A program made the position numbers and the translations under genes. This document shows, one piece after another, positions 9,468-26,635 of a DNA stretch of 64,000 nucleotides. The stretch's first letter is position 1, and the number at the start of each line of letters is the position of its first letter. The notes under the pieces were generated by a model. That model made no database searches. It saw only the letters and a program-made list of their open reading frames with translations, and was not told where the DNA came from. The stretch is from Pedobacter schmidteae (GTDB lineage Bacteria; Bacteroidota; Bacteroidia; Sphingobacteriales; Sphingobacteriaceae), in NCBI RefSeq assembly GCF_900564155.1, contig NZ_LS999839.1, positions 2,043,097 through 2,107,096 on the forward strand, in the 5' to 3' direction.

Positions 9468-9911
9468 CTAAGTGGTTTTGTGTTGATCCATAAAAATAAT
9501 GTCATTTGGCAGTTCATTGATGTCGTCGCCTTCAAATGGGAAGTAAAGTGCCAGTTTTTCTCCGGCCAGCACTATGCCCGCTATGATTCCCTGTACAATA
9601 TTTCCACCTAAAAAATGTGCTTTCATCGCTACCTGAGTGGTTTCCCAGAAATCAGGCGGAACAAGCTGGTGAATTCCGCGGTCGCCAATGATGGCAAACT
9701 TATGGTCTTCATAAGCTAAATAAATCAGCACACCATTATGCTTGGCTGTTTTATCCATACCTAATTTCGAGAAATAGCTACCGGCACGCTCAATAGCATG
9801 GCCTTTACAATGTTTTTCTACTGCTATTCTAATTTCACCGGAAGTTGCTTTTTCAGCTTCTGAAATTGCATTGGCGATAAGCTCCTGTTCTTGTTCTGTA
9901 AATATACCCAT
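9468..9911 (-). CDS. TPM-domain protein, short cytoplasmic form
   Basis: A 147-residue TPM-family protein without signal peptide. It starts MGIFTEQEQELIANAI, followed by ATSGEIRIAVEKHC and the conserved HNGVLIYLAYEDHKFAIIGDRGIH block. It ends 3 bp before the ATG of the exported TPM protein and follows lemA on the same strand, so lemA and the two TPM genes form one operon, a frequent arrangement in Bacteroidota. Molecular role is unknown; the operon is often thought to act at the envelope. Confidence 0.87.
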   Translation of the reverse strand: MGIFTEQEQELIANAISEAEKATSGEIRIAVEKHCKGHAIERAGSYFSKLGMDKTAKHNGVLIYLAYEDHKFAIIGDRGIHQLVPPDFWETTQVAMKAHFLGGNIVQGIIAGIVLAGEKLALYFPFEGDDINELPNDIIFMDQHKTT

Positions 9912-9995
9912 GATAGAATTACTTAATATGAATAAGGGTAATGTATGTTTCGATAATTAAACATGCATTACCCCTAAATGTTGTCAATATTTATA

Positions 9996-10577
9996 TTAGA
10001 ATTCTACTTTCGGAGCTTTTTCTGCGCCAGCCTCAGCTTTAAATCCTGCTTTTTGCTTAAAGCCAAACATTCCGGCAGTAAGGTTGGTAGGGAAAGATCT
10101 GATTTTTGTATTGTAAACCTGTACAGATTCATTAAAATCTTTCCTTGCAACAGCTATTCTGTTTTCCGTTCCTGCCAACTCGGCCGAAACATCTCTGAAT
10201 TGTTCTGTAGCTTTTAACTGAGGATAGTTTTCAGTAACCATCAGTAAGCGGCTTAAAGCCTGACTAACCTGGCCTTGCGCAGCCTGAAATTTTTCAATGT
10301 TTTCTGGTGTCAATTTATCCGGGTCAACAGTTACCTGAGTAGCTTTGGCACGGGCCTCAGTAACTTGGGTTAAAGTAGTCTGTTCAAATTTTGCGGCACC
10401 TTTAACTGTGTTTACCAGGTTTGGAATTAAATCCGAGCGACGTTGATATTGGGTCTCTACCTGATTCCATTTTGCCTTCACATCTTCGTCCATACTCACC
10501 ATGCTATTGTAGCCACATCCACTCATTGTTACCACCAGGGCCAAAACCCCTACTATTGCCAATACTGTTTTTTTCAT
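9996..10577 (-). CDS. lemA: LemA family lipoprotein-like protein
   Basis: The first gene of the lemA-TPM-TPM operon. The N terminus has a hydrophobic segment ending in SGCGYN, a lipobox-like site, so the protein is probably anchored to a membrane by Cys21 or by the helix itself. The LemA hallmark follows: a long helical bundle with VKAKWNQVETQYQRRSDLIPNLV and the AR.KAT.V segment. Length 193 is normal. Function of LemA proteins is not established. Confidence 0.92.
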   Translation of the reverse strand: MKKTVLAIVGVLALVVTMSGCGYNSMVSMDEDVKAKWNQVETQYQRRSDLIPNLVNTVKGAAKFEQTTLTQVTEARAKATQVTVDPDKLTPENIEKFQAAQGQVSQALSRLLMVTENYPQLKATEQFRDVSAELAGTENRIAVARKDFNESVQVYNTKIRSFPTNLTAGMFGFKQKAGFKAEAGAEKAPKVEF

Positions 10578-10689
10578 TTTTTTATGTTTTTGTTTAATTT
10601 GTTTAGATTCTGCTTCCGCAAATTCTGTTCTTTTCTAATCTTTTCTAGCCGTTTGTTTGCCGGCTTCATTCTAGTAATTAGGTGTTAAT

Positions 10690-10721
10690 TTACATATTAG
10701 TACTCAATTTCCGTACCTTTG
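10690..10721 (+). promoter_or_regulatory. Candidate Bacteroidota promoter for the FAD oxidoreductase gene
   Basis: TACCTTTG at 10714-10721 fits the TAnnTTTG -7 element, 33 bp before the ATG at 10755. The -33 region lacks a clear TTTG, so the match is partial. Confidence 0.45.
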
Positions 10722-10754
10722 TTACAAGCTTCAGGATAAAAACCTGACAAGGTT

Positions 10755-12296
10755 ATGCAAAAAGAAATAGAAATTACCCTGGCCCCCGAAGAAATAGGGG
10801 TTGAAGCGGTACTCAAAAGTAAGCTCTCAAGTGCTTTAAAAATAGACCAGTTACGCATTAATGGACATCAGATAATAAAACGATCAATCGATGCCCGGTC
10901 CAGAAAAGTAATTTATCGGTTACAGGTAAGGGTATTTATTGATGAAGTACCTTTGGCAGATGTTTTTACTGTAAACTATCAAAATGTCAGTAATGGCAAG
11001 CCGGTTATTATTGTCGGTGCCGGGCCTGCCGGACTATTTGCCGCACTACAGTGTATAGAAAATGGACTTAAACCCATAGTTTTAGAACGTGGCAAGGATG
11101 TAAAACAACGTCGCAGAGATTTGGCTGCCATTAATAAGGCCGGATTGGTCAATACGGAATCAAATTATTGTTATGGCGAAGGTGGTGCCGGGACCTATTC
11201 TGATGGTAAACTGTATACCAGGTCAAACAAACGCGGGGATATCAATAAGGTGTTGCAAATTTTTGTGCAACATGGTGCTGCTGCAGATATTTTGGTTGAT
11301 GCCCGGCCACACATAGGTACCAATAAACTTCCTCATATTATAACTGCCATACGCGAAACCATTTTAAATGCAGGCGGTGAGGTTCGGTTTGACCAAAAGG
11401 TAACTGATCTGATGGTCGATTTTGGCAAAATTAAGGGGGTGGTTGTGAATCATGAAGAACGTTTGCTGGCTGAGGCCGTTATTTTAGCTACAGGTCATTC
11501 GGCACGTGATATCTACGAACTCCTGCATCAAAAAAATATTTTGATAGAAGCCAAGCCTTTTGCCCTGGGCGTTAGAATCGAACATCCGCAGGCAATTATT
11601 GATGCAGCTCAATATCATTGTGAGGTGCGGAGCGAGTTTTTACCTCCGGCTTATTACAGTTTGGTTGAACAGGTGGGTAGCAGGGGGGTGTTTTCTTTTT
11701 GTATGTGCCCGGGAGGAATTATTGCCCCGTGTGCCACTTATGAAAATGAAATTGTGGTCAATGGATGGTCGCCCTCTAAGAGGAATAATCCATTTGCAAA
11801 TTCAGGTACTGTAGTGCAGATTACTTTAGATGATGTAAAAGGTGATGATCCTTTGAGGATGATGCACTTTCAGGCCGAAATTGAACAGCGGGCATTTCAA
11901 CTGGGGGGAGGAAATCTGGTGGCTCCGGCACAGCGCATGGTCGATTATGTAGAAGGCAAAATTTCGGCCGATTTGCCTAAAAATTCTTACCTGCCTGGGA
12001 CAAAAAGTGTTATGCTTAAAGATACTTTGCCTGATTTTGTGGCTTCGAGCCTAAAAAGTGCTTTGCCAGTATTTGGGAAAAAGATGAAAGGTTATTATAC
12101 CAATGAGGCTATTTTGGTAGGAGTAGAGAGCCGTAGCTCTTCGCCGGTTCGCATTCCCCGCGACAGAGATACCTTTCAGCATCCACAGATAGCTGGATTG
12201 TTTCCATGCGCAGAAGGAGCTGGTTATGCCGGAGGGATTGTTTCGGCTGCAATTGATGGGGTCAATTGTGCGAATGCCGTTTTAAAAGTGATTTAA
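10755..12296 (+). CDS. FAD/NAD(P)-dependent oxidoreductase of the COG2509 type
   Basis: A 513-residue flavoprotein of unknown substrate. Residues 1-75 form a small N-terminal domain that is family-typical, then the Rossmann loop VGAGPAG (87-93) binds FAD. Next come the family segment YCYGEGGAGTYSDGKLYTR and, late in the protein, the second FAD-contact region GLFPCAEGAGYAGGI. CPGG in FSFCMCPGGIIAPCA holds conserved cysteines. No membrane segment is seen. It is transcribed alone, with a -7-like element ahead and a short gap to the CoA-binding-fold gene. Confidence 0.88.
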   Translation: MQKEIEITLAPEEIGVEAVLKSKLSSALKIDQLRINGHQIIKRSIDARSRKVIYRLQVRVFIDEVPLADVFTVNYQNVSNGKPVIIVGAGPAGLFAALQCIENGLKPIVLERGKDVKQRRRDLAAINKAGLVNTESNYCYGEGGAGTYSDGKLYTRSNKRGDINKVLQIFVQHGAAADILVDARPHIGTNKLPHIITAIRETILNAGGEVRFDQKVTDLMVDFGKIKGVVVNHEERLLAEAVILATGHSARDIYELLHQKNILIEAKPFALGVRIEHPQAIIDAAQYHCEVRSEFLPPAYYSLVEQVGSRGVFSFCMCPGGIIAPCATYENEIVVNGWSPSKRNNPFANSGTVVQITLDDVKGDDPLRMMHFQAEIEQRAFQLGGGNLVAPAQRMVDYVEGKISADLPKNSYLPGTKSVMLKDTLPDFVASSLKSALPVFGKKMKGYYTNEAILVGVESRSSSPVRIPRDRDTFQHPQIAGLFPCAEGAGYAGGIVSAAIDGVNCANAVLKVI

Positions 12297-12397
12297 CAAA
12301 ACAGATAGCATTCCTACTTGTTATTTATAATGGTCTTTGTGATGATAAATGATAAGATACCGGGATTACCGTTAAAATTTAACCTAAAAAATAAGAT

Positions 12398-12757
12398 TTG
12401 AAAAAGACATTAATTATAGGCGCTACGCCCAATGCCGAGCGCTATGCTTATAAGGCGGCCCACATGCTTACCGCCAAGGGACATGATATTGTTAATGTAG
12501 GCATAAAGAAAGGCGAAGTGGCCGGAGTGGAAATTGAAAAACCGGGTACAGTTCATCATGATATTGATACGGTTACTTTATATATAGGTGTACATTTACA
12601 GAGTCAGTATTACGACTATATTTTACAAACCAATCCTAAGCGGGTTGTTTTTAACCCTGGGACCGAAAATCAGGAGCTGGAAGATTTGCTGACTAAGAAT
12701 GGTATTGAGCCTGTAGAGGCTTGTACATTGGTGTTATTGTCTACAGGACAATATTAA
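12398..12757 (+). CDS. CoA-binding (Rossmann-like) domain protein
   Basis: A 119-residue single-domain protein. It starts with TTG at 12398: the family N terminus KKTLIIGATPNAERYA begins at once and no ATG is near. The glycine-containing IGATPN loop and later FNPGTEN motif are typical of stand-alone CoA_binding proteins related to succinyl-CoA synthetase alpha and YccU. Ligand binding is inferred from the fold; the physiological role is unknown. It is followed by a strong terminator. Confidence 0.85.
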   Translation: MKKTLIIGATPNAERYAYKAAHMLTAKGHDIVNVGIKKGEVAGVEIEKPGTVHHDIDTVTLYIGVHLQSQYYDYILQTNPKRVVFNPGTENQELEDLLTKNGIEPVEACTLVLLSTGQY

Positions 12758-12793
12758 ATGCCATTGGGATATCGTAATTAAGTAAATAAAACA

Positions 12794-12833
12794 TAAAAAA
12801 AGTGCTGTGTCATTTGACGCAGCACTTTTTTTA
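12794..12833 (+). terminator. Rho-independent terminator
   Basis: The stem agtgctg(t)gtc / gac(g)cagcact with an ATTT loop is followed by a run of seven T. It ends the CoA-binding protein transcript. Confidence 0.87.
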
Positions 12834-12925
12834 TGTTTCATGATTTCGTATTAGAAGCTTCGCCGACTCATTTCTTTAGATTTATATGCGTCCCGAAATA
12901 CCATCCTTCACAAAGTTTGGGTTTC

Positions 12926-13006
12926 TTCACCCATTCTTCACAGCTCCTTCACACAAAACCCACAAAATGGTACCTTTTTGTGAAGGATGTGTGTAGAATG
13001 TGTGAA
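12926..13006. repeat. Imperfect long inverted repeat in the gap before rRNA operon 1
   Basis: Arms of 33 and 32 bp (12926-12958 and 12975-13006) pair with four mismatches and one bulge around a 16-base loop. A third, related block (catccttcacaaa) sits at about 12902-12914 just outside the left arm. The arms are rich in TTCAC/GTGAA units. The rest of the 12834-13107 gap shows no credible gene. Confidence 0.65.
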
Positions 13007-13169
13007 CCATGTGAGGAAAAGGCTTTAAGAAAGGCTTATTTTAGGGGGTGGTAACAGCTTGCCTGGAGCCTTACCGGTTTCAAAATCTTCTTTGGATTGA
13101 TTGCCGATCATTTTTTCTAATTGTTTTATAGGGAGTTATGGATTGTATTTATAAAAGAGTTGAATAATA

Positions 13170-13200
13170 TTTGCGGGGAGCTATAATTTTCCTACTTTTG
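13170..13200 (+). promoter_or_regulatory. rRNA operon 1 promoter P1
   Basis: TTTG at 13170-13173 and TACTTTTG at 13193-13200 are separated by 19 bp, an exact fit to the Bacteroidota -33/-7 promoter (TTTG-N19-TAnnTTTG). The same pair occurs in operon 2. Confidence 0.75.
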
Positions 13201-13351
13201 CAACCCGCTTCGGAGGAAGGGAAACAGTGAAAAGGATGAGTAGAAGGAAGATTTGAGGAGATGAAAGTATAGAGATTGGTTAAGGTCAGTTCTTTTAGGC
13301 GGGTTAAAAAAAGCCCTGGAAATAAAAAGAAAAAAAAGTTTGATATAACTC

Positions 13352-13381
13352 TTGCCAATAGCAAAAAGATTTCTACCTTTG
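13352..13381 (+). promoter_or_regulatory. rRNA operon 1 promoter P2
   Basis: TTG at 13352-13354 and TACCTTTG at 13374-13381 with a 19 bp spacer give a second Bacteroidota-type promoter about 180 bp after P1. The base after TTG differs between the operons (TTGCC here, TTGAC in operon 2). From here to 13713 is untranslated leader RNA. Confidence 0.7.
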
Positions 13382-13713
13382 CAATCCCAAACAACAAGGG
13401 CGTTACCAAACGGAGTTTAGTAACGGAATAAAAAAGATTGAAACGTTGAAGATTCGAAACCGAATCCTGGAAGAATAAGACCGGGAGAAAACAGAGGATT
13501 GGAAGCGAAGAAATATAAAGAAGACCCGCGAGGCGATTCGAGAAGTTCATTAAAGAGATGTCATTTATAAGCGTAGCGAGGTAATAAGGTACGAGATCAA
13601 AGTACATGATACCGGACTATATTTTAAAGTTGGAATCTAACTAGACAATATATAATTAGAATCAGACTATTATTAATTAATTTAAGAATGGTCAGGTTCG
13701 AACAATTCATTTT

Positions 13714-15237
<1,524 letters not shown>

Positions 15238-15359
15238 GGAGTAGTTCTGACTACTCGCTACGCTGAATGATATAAATGACAGTATTCTTAAGAAGAAAAA
15301 AAAGACAACACCCATAGGATGAAGCATAGTTAGTGCTCCATACTGCAGTATAGACAAAT

Positions 15360-15434
15360 AGTCCCGTAGCTCAGTTTGGTTAGAGCACTACACTGATAAT
15401 GTAGGGGTCAGCAGTTCAAATCTGCTCGGGACTA
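15360..15434 (+). tRNA. tRNA-Ile(GAT), copy 1
   Basis: All four stems fold: acceptor AGTCCCG/CGGGACT, D stem GCTC/GAGC, anticodon stem CTACA/TGTAG with loop CTGATAA (anticodon GAT), and T stem AGCAG/CTGCT. CCA is not encoded. It sits in the 16S-23S spacer. Confidence 0.97.
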
Positions 15435-15452
15435 CATTAAGATTAATCTTAC

Positions 15453-15529
15453 GGGGGATTAGCTCAGCTGGCTAGAGCGCCTGCCTTGCACGCAGGAGGT
15501 CAACGGTTCGACTCCGTTATTCTCCACCA
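15453..15529 (+). tRNA. tRNA-Ala(TGC), copy 1
   Basis: Acceptor GGGGGAT/ATTCTCC (with two G-U pairs), anticodon stem CCTGC/GCAGG with loop CTTGCAC (anticodon TGC), T stem AACGG/CCGTT. The trailing CCA at 15527-15529 is present in the DNA. Confidence 0.97.
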
Positions 15530-15758
15530 TCACCGGTACTTAATATAAAAGGTACATAAATAGGAATCCTAAAGGAAACCCGGGATAGAAAAGTTCTTTG
15601 ACATATTGGAAGAAGTTAAAAAAGAAGAGCAAACAACAATAGAGACGTTGTTTGATTGGAGGGAAGACTGAAGTAAGCAATTACGAGAGTTGGACTGAAG
15701 ATTTAACAACCATCAAAAAAGCATTTCCATATGCGCAAAAGGGTATGGAAAGAAGAAA

Positions 15759-18627
<2,869 letters not shown>

Positions 18628-18790
18628 AAAAGCAGGACACTGTTGTTTGTTCTTCCTAACTTAACTTCTTTCAATAATATGTCATTTGTTGTAAATAGTA
18701 TGGATTAGTTGGTATTGAGTAGTTATACATTTGTATGACCAGGATCTAAATACTAAAATCTAACTGCTAACTACTAACAATTAAAAATAT

Positions 18791-18901
<111 letters not shown>

Positions 18902-18907
18902 TCTTAA

Positions 18908-18942
18908 AGAAAGCCTTTCAGAATTCTGAAAGGCTTTTCTTG
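18908..18942 (+). terminator. rRNA operon 1 terminator
   Basis: A 12-bp perfect stem (aagcctttcagaa and complement) is followed by TTTTCTTGTTT, just after 5S RNA. Confidence 0.88.
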
Positions 18943-19116
18943 TTTATAAACAATTCTGCTCAAACCCAACTCAATTAAAGAAAGAATTCAGAACGGGTTG
19001 GGGTAATTCTACAACAGATGTGATAAATTAGGCTATTTTTGTAGTTAGATATATTCTGTTTGATTATTTTGCTTTAATTAAGCTTATTGTATGCATTTAA
19101 ATTCACAACATAGCTG

Positions 19117-19917
19117 ATGGAGGAATTGCTTAAGAGATACGACTCAATAGTCCTGGAATACAATAAAACAATTGTTGAAAGCTTCAGTATTGAAGATTTC
19201 AAAGAATACAATGAGATTTTGTTTTCAGCGCATAGCTGTGCTGTAGAAGGCAATACTTTTACGGTAGACGAGACGCGTGAGTTAAGAGAACACGGGATGA
19301 ATTTAAAATTACAAAACCGTTCTTTATATGAAGCTTATGAAATTCTCGACCATTTCAAAGCCTATGAGTTTTTGTTTAATAACCTGGATCAGCCATTGAC
19401 GGAAAAATTAATCAAACAGACGCAGAAGATACTAACGGAAAACACGATAAAATTTTCGAAAGGCTATGAACCCGGCGAATATACGGATACGCAAATGGCT
19501 GCTGGAGATACCATTTTTGGAGACTATAAAACGAGCATACTCCGAATGCCGTCATTGGTGAATTCGACACAAAAAGCAATTGAAGAGGCCGAACTCCATC
19601 CTTTAGACATTAGTACAAGATTCCATCAATTTTTTATTTACCTACACCCATTCCCTGACGGGAACGGACGGACTGGTCGTCTGATCTCAAATTTCATACT
19701 CGCAAAATTCAATCAGCCCCATGTGATTATTGGTGCAGCTGAAAAACCAGCATATATAGAGGCCTTAAAGCAGTCGGCTAAACATCAGGACACAGATATT
19801 CTGACCATTTTTTTTGCGGAAACTGCCATCAAGAGAATGCAAAATGAGTTGGATCAAAAGAAAAACCTGACTCAGAACTTCACTATGAGTTTTAAACCTG
19901 GAAAGAAAACTAAATAA
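19117..19917 (+). CDS. Fic-family protein AMPylator with N-terminal inhibitory helix
   Basis: Fic enzymes transfer AMP (or a similar moiety) from a nucleotide to a hydroxyl of a target protein. The complete Fic motif HPFPDGNGRTGR spans 177-188, with catalytic His177 and the phosphate-binding Gly/Arg residues. SCAVEGN at 40-46 matches the (S/T)xxxE(G/N) inhibitory motif, with Glu44 expected to block productive ATP binding. It lies N-terminal to the Fic core, so this is a class II, self-inhibited Fic protein that needs no separate antitoxin. No DNA-binding C-terminal domain is visible. It is the only plus-strand gene between the two rRNA operons; its target is unknown. Confidence 0.92.
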   Translation: MEELLKRYDSIVLEYNKTIVESFSIEDFKEYNEILFSAHSCAVEGNTFTVDETRELREHGMNLKLQNRSLYEAYEILDHFKAYEFLFNNLDQPLTEKLIKQTQKILTENTIKFSKGYEPGEYTDTQMAAGDTIFGDYKTSILRMPSLVNSTQKAIEEAELHPLDISTRFHQFFIYLHPFPDGNGRTGRLISNFILAKFNQPHVIIGAAEKPAYIEALKQSAKHQDTDILTIFFAETAIKRMQNELDQKKNLTQNFTMSFKPGKKTK

Positions 19918-20018
19918 TCGTCCTGGCGCTGTAAAGCTGATGACTTCATCAGGTAAAGTCTGTATGGTCGTTGTACAATGTGCCAGAATGTAATCAAATG
20001 GAAAGTTGTTGAGTTTGA

Positions 20019-20372
20019 CTAGCCCTCATAGATTACTCCAGAGGTTGGTGTTTCATTTAATTCTAATCTTGCCAGGGTTGGCAATATAGGCTTGATCATT
20101 TGCCATAACCAGATAGATAGATTTTCACTGGTTGGGTTTTCCAATCCAGGTATTTCATTTAGTAATTTATGATCAAGGATGTCTAGAATGGGCTTGACAA
20201 TTTTTTTAAGATCGGTATAGTCTATGATCCAACCCGAGTGCATTTCCGGAAAGCCCGAAATGAATATTTTTAAAGTGTAAGTATGCCCGTGCATTCCACC
20301 GCATTTATGTCCTTGGGGGACATAGGGTAGATAATGAGCAGAGTCAAAAGTAAAAATTTTATAGATGATCAT
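20019..20372 (-). CDS. queD: 6-carboxytetrahydropterin synthase (QueD family)
   Basis: Converts dihydroneopterin triphosphate to 6-carboxytetrahydropterin in queuosine/7-deazaguanine synthesis. Zinc ligands are visible as His13 (FDSAHYL) and His28/His30 (MHGHTY), with catalytic Cys24 in KCGGMHGH, the Asp67-His68 pair in ILDHKLL, and Glu107 in NETPTSG. Length 117 aa is normal. No other queuosine genes adjoin it. The 208 bp from its start to the second rRNA repeat shows nothing recognisable. Confidence 0.93.
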   Translation of the reverse strand: MIIYKIFTFDSAHYLPYVPQGHKCGGMHGHTYTLKIFISGFPEMHSGWIIDYTDLKKIVKPILDILDHKLLNEIPGLENPTSENLSIWLWQMIKPILPTLARLELNETPTSGVIYEG

Positions 20373-20642
20373 CTCGTTTTTATAATATTTAAAATTGCGA
20401 TTATGAATGCTGATTATAAATGACAGCTGTCATGTTTTCGGATAATTTTCCTCATGTATCTATGGTTTTCAAAAGTATATGTTGTCGAAAAGAGGCCAGC
20501 TGAACGCTGAATAATGGGAGAAAAGAAATAGGATGCTGAACTTAAGTGGCATTTTGCTTGCAAATGTTTTAGCCTGGGTTTCATTTTTTCTAATTGTTTT
20601 ATAGGGAGTTATGGATTGTATTTATAAAAGAGTTGAATAATA

Positions 20643-20673
20643 TTTGCGGGGAGCTATAATTTTCCTACTTTTG
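20643..20673 (+). promoter_or_regulatory. rRNA operon 2 promoter P1
   Basis: TTTG at 20643-20646, a 19 bp spacer, and TACTTTTG at 20666-20673, identical to P1 of operon 1. Confidence 0.75.
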
Positions 20674-20824
20674 CAACCCGCTTCGGAGGAAGGGAAACAG
20701 TGAAAAGGATGAGTAGAAGGAAGATTTGAGGAGATGAAAGTATAGAGATTGGTTAAGGTCAGTTCTTTTAGGCGGGTTAAAAAAAGCCCTGGAAATAAAA
20801 AGAAAAAAAAGTTTGAAATAACTC

Positions 20825-20854
20825 TTGACAATAGCAAAAAGATTTCTACCTTTG
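20825..20854 (+). promoter_or_regulatory. rRNA operon 2 promoter P2
   Basis: TTG at 20825-20827 and TACCTTTG at 20847-20854 with a 19 bp spacer. Differs from operon 1 by A instead of C at 20828 (TTGAC) and A instead of T at 20817. Confidence 0.7.
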
Positions 20855-21186
20855 CAATCCCAAACAACAAGGGCGTTACCAAACGGAGTTTAGTAACGGA
20901 ATAAAAAAGATTGAAACGTTGAAGATTCGAAACCGAATCCTGGAAGAATAAGACCGGGAGAAAACAGAGGATTGGAAGCGAAGAAATATAAAGAAGACCC
21001 GCGAGGCGATTCGAGAAGTTCATTAAAGAGATGTCATTTATAAGCGTAGCGAGGTAATAAGGTACGAGATCAAAGTACATGATACCGGACTATATTTTAA
21101 AGTTGGAATCTAACTAGACAATATATAATTAGAATCAGACTATTATTAATTAATTTAAGAATGGTCAGGTTCGAACAATTCATTTT

Positions 21187-22710
<1,524 letters not shown>

Positions 22711-22832
22711 GGAGTAGTTCTGACTACTCGCTACGCTGAATGATATAAATGACAGTATTCTTAAGAAGAAAAAAAAGACAACACCCATAGGATGAAGCAT
22801 AGTTAGTGCTCCATACTGCAGTATAGACAAAT

Positions 22833-22907
22833 AGTCCCGTAGCTCAGTTTGGTTAGAGCACTACACTGATAATGTAGGGGTCAGCAGTTCAAATCTGCTC
22901 GGGACTA
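22833..22907 (+). tRNA. tRNA-Ile(GAT), copy 2
   Basis: Same sequence and fold as copy 1, anticodon GAT, CCA not encoded. Confidence 0.97.
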
Positions 22908-22925
22908 CATTAAGATTAATCTTAC

Positions 22926-23002
22926 GGGGGATTAGCTCAGCTGGCTAGAGCGCCTGCCTTGCACGCAGGAGGTCAACGGTTCGACTCCGTTATTCTCCAC
23001 CA
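22926..23002 (+). tRNA. tRNA-Ala(TGC), copy 2
   Basis: Same sequence and fold as copy 1, anticodon TGC, trailing CCA present. Confidence 0.97.
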
Positions 23003-23231
23003 TCACCGGTACTTAATATAAAAGGTACATAAATAGGAATCCTAAAGGAAACCCGGGATAGAAAAGTTCTTTGACATATTGGAAGAAGTTAAAAAAGAAG
23101 AGCAAACAACAATAGAGACGTTGTTTGATTGGAGGGAAGACTGAAGTAAGCAATTACGAGAGTTGGACTGAAGATTTAACAACCATCAAAAAAGCATTTC
23201 CATATGCGCAAAAGGGTATGGAAAGAAGAAA

Positions 23232-26100
<2,869 letters not shown>

Positions 26101-26263
26101 AAAAGCAGAACACTGTTGTTTGTTCTTCCTAACTTAACTTCTTTCAATAATATGTCATTTGTTGTAAATAGTATGGATTAGTTGGTATTGAGTAGTTATA
26201 CATTTGTATGACCAGGATCTAAATACTAAAATCTAACTGCTAACTACTAACAATTAAAAATAT

Positions 26264-26374
<111 letters not shown>

Positions 26375-26380
26375 TCTTAA

Positions 26381-26415
26381 AGAAAGCCTTTCAGAATTCT
26401 GAAAGGCTTTTCTTG
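26381..26415 (+). terminator. rRNA operon 2 terminator
   Basis: Same 12-bp stem and T-rich tail as after operon 1. Confidence 0.88.
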
Positions 26416-26635
26416 TTTATAAACAATCCTGCTCAAACCCAAATAGGTTTGATCCCATCTGTACTTTTATCAATGTTGATAAAACATCTGGTGAAACATG
26501 AGCCGTTATCATTCAATAGTTATCCCTGCTATTTTATCCCTCAGGTACTTTTGTTAAAATATGCTAAATCTGGCTTCTGAAAATAATAAAACCGTATTAT
26601 TGTATTTTACGTTAATTGACTAAACTAACTATCAG

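Noticed and set aside
12833..13054. 73-codon plus-strand ORF
   Set aside because: It runs across the long inverted repeat, has no start context or family features, and begins inside the terminator's tail.
20825..20854. Sigma-70-type TTGACA promoter in rRNA operon 2
   Set aside because: TTGACA resembles a -35 box, but the spacing and the TACCTTTG partner fit the Bacteroidota -33/-7 pattern, and operon 1 has TTGCCA at the same place.
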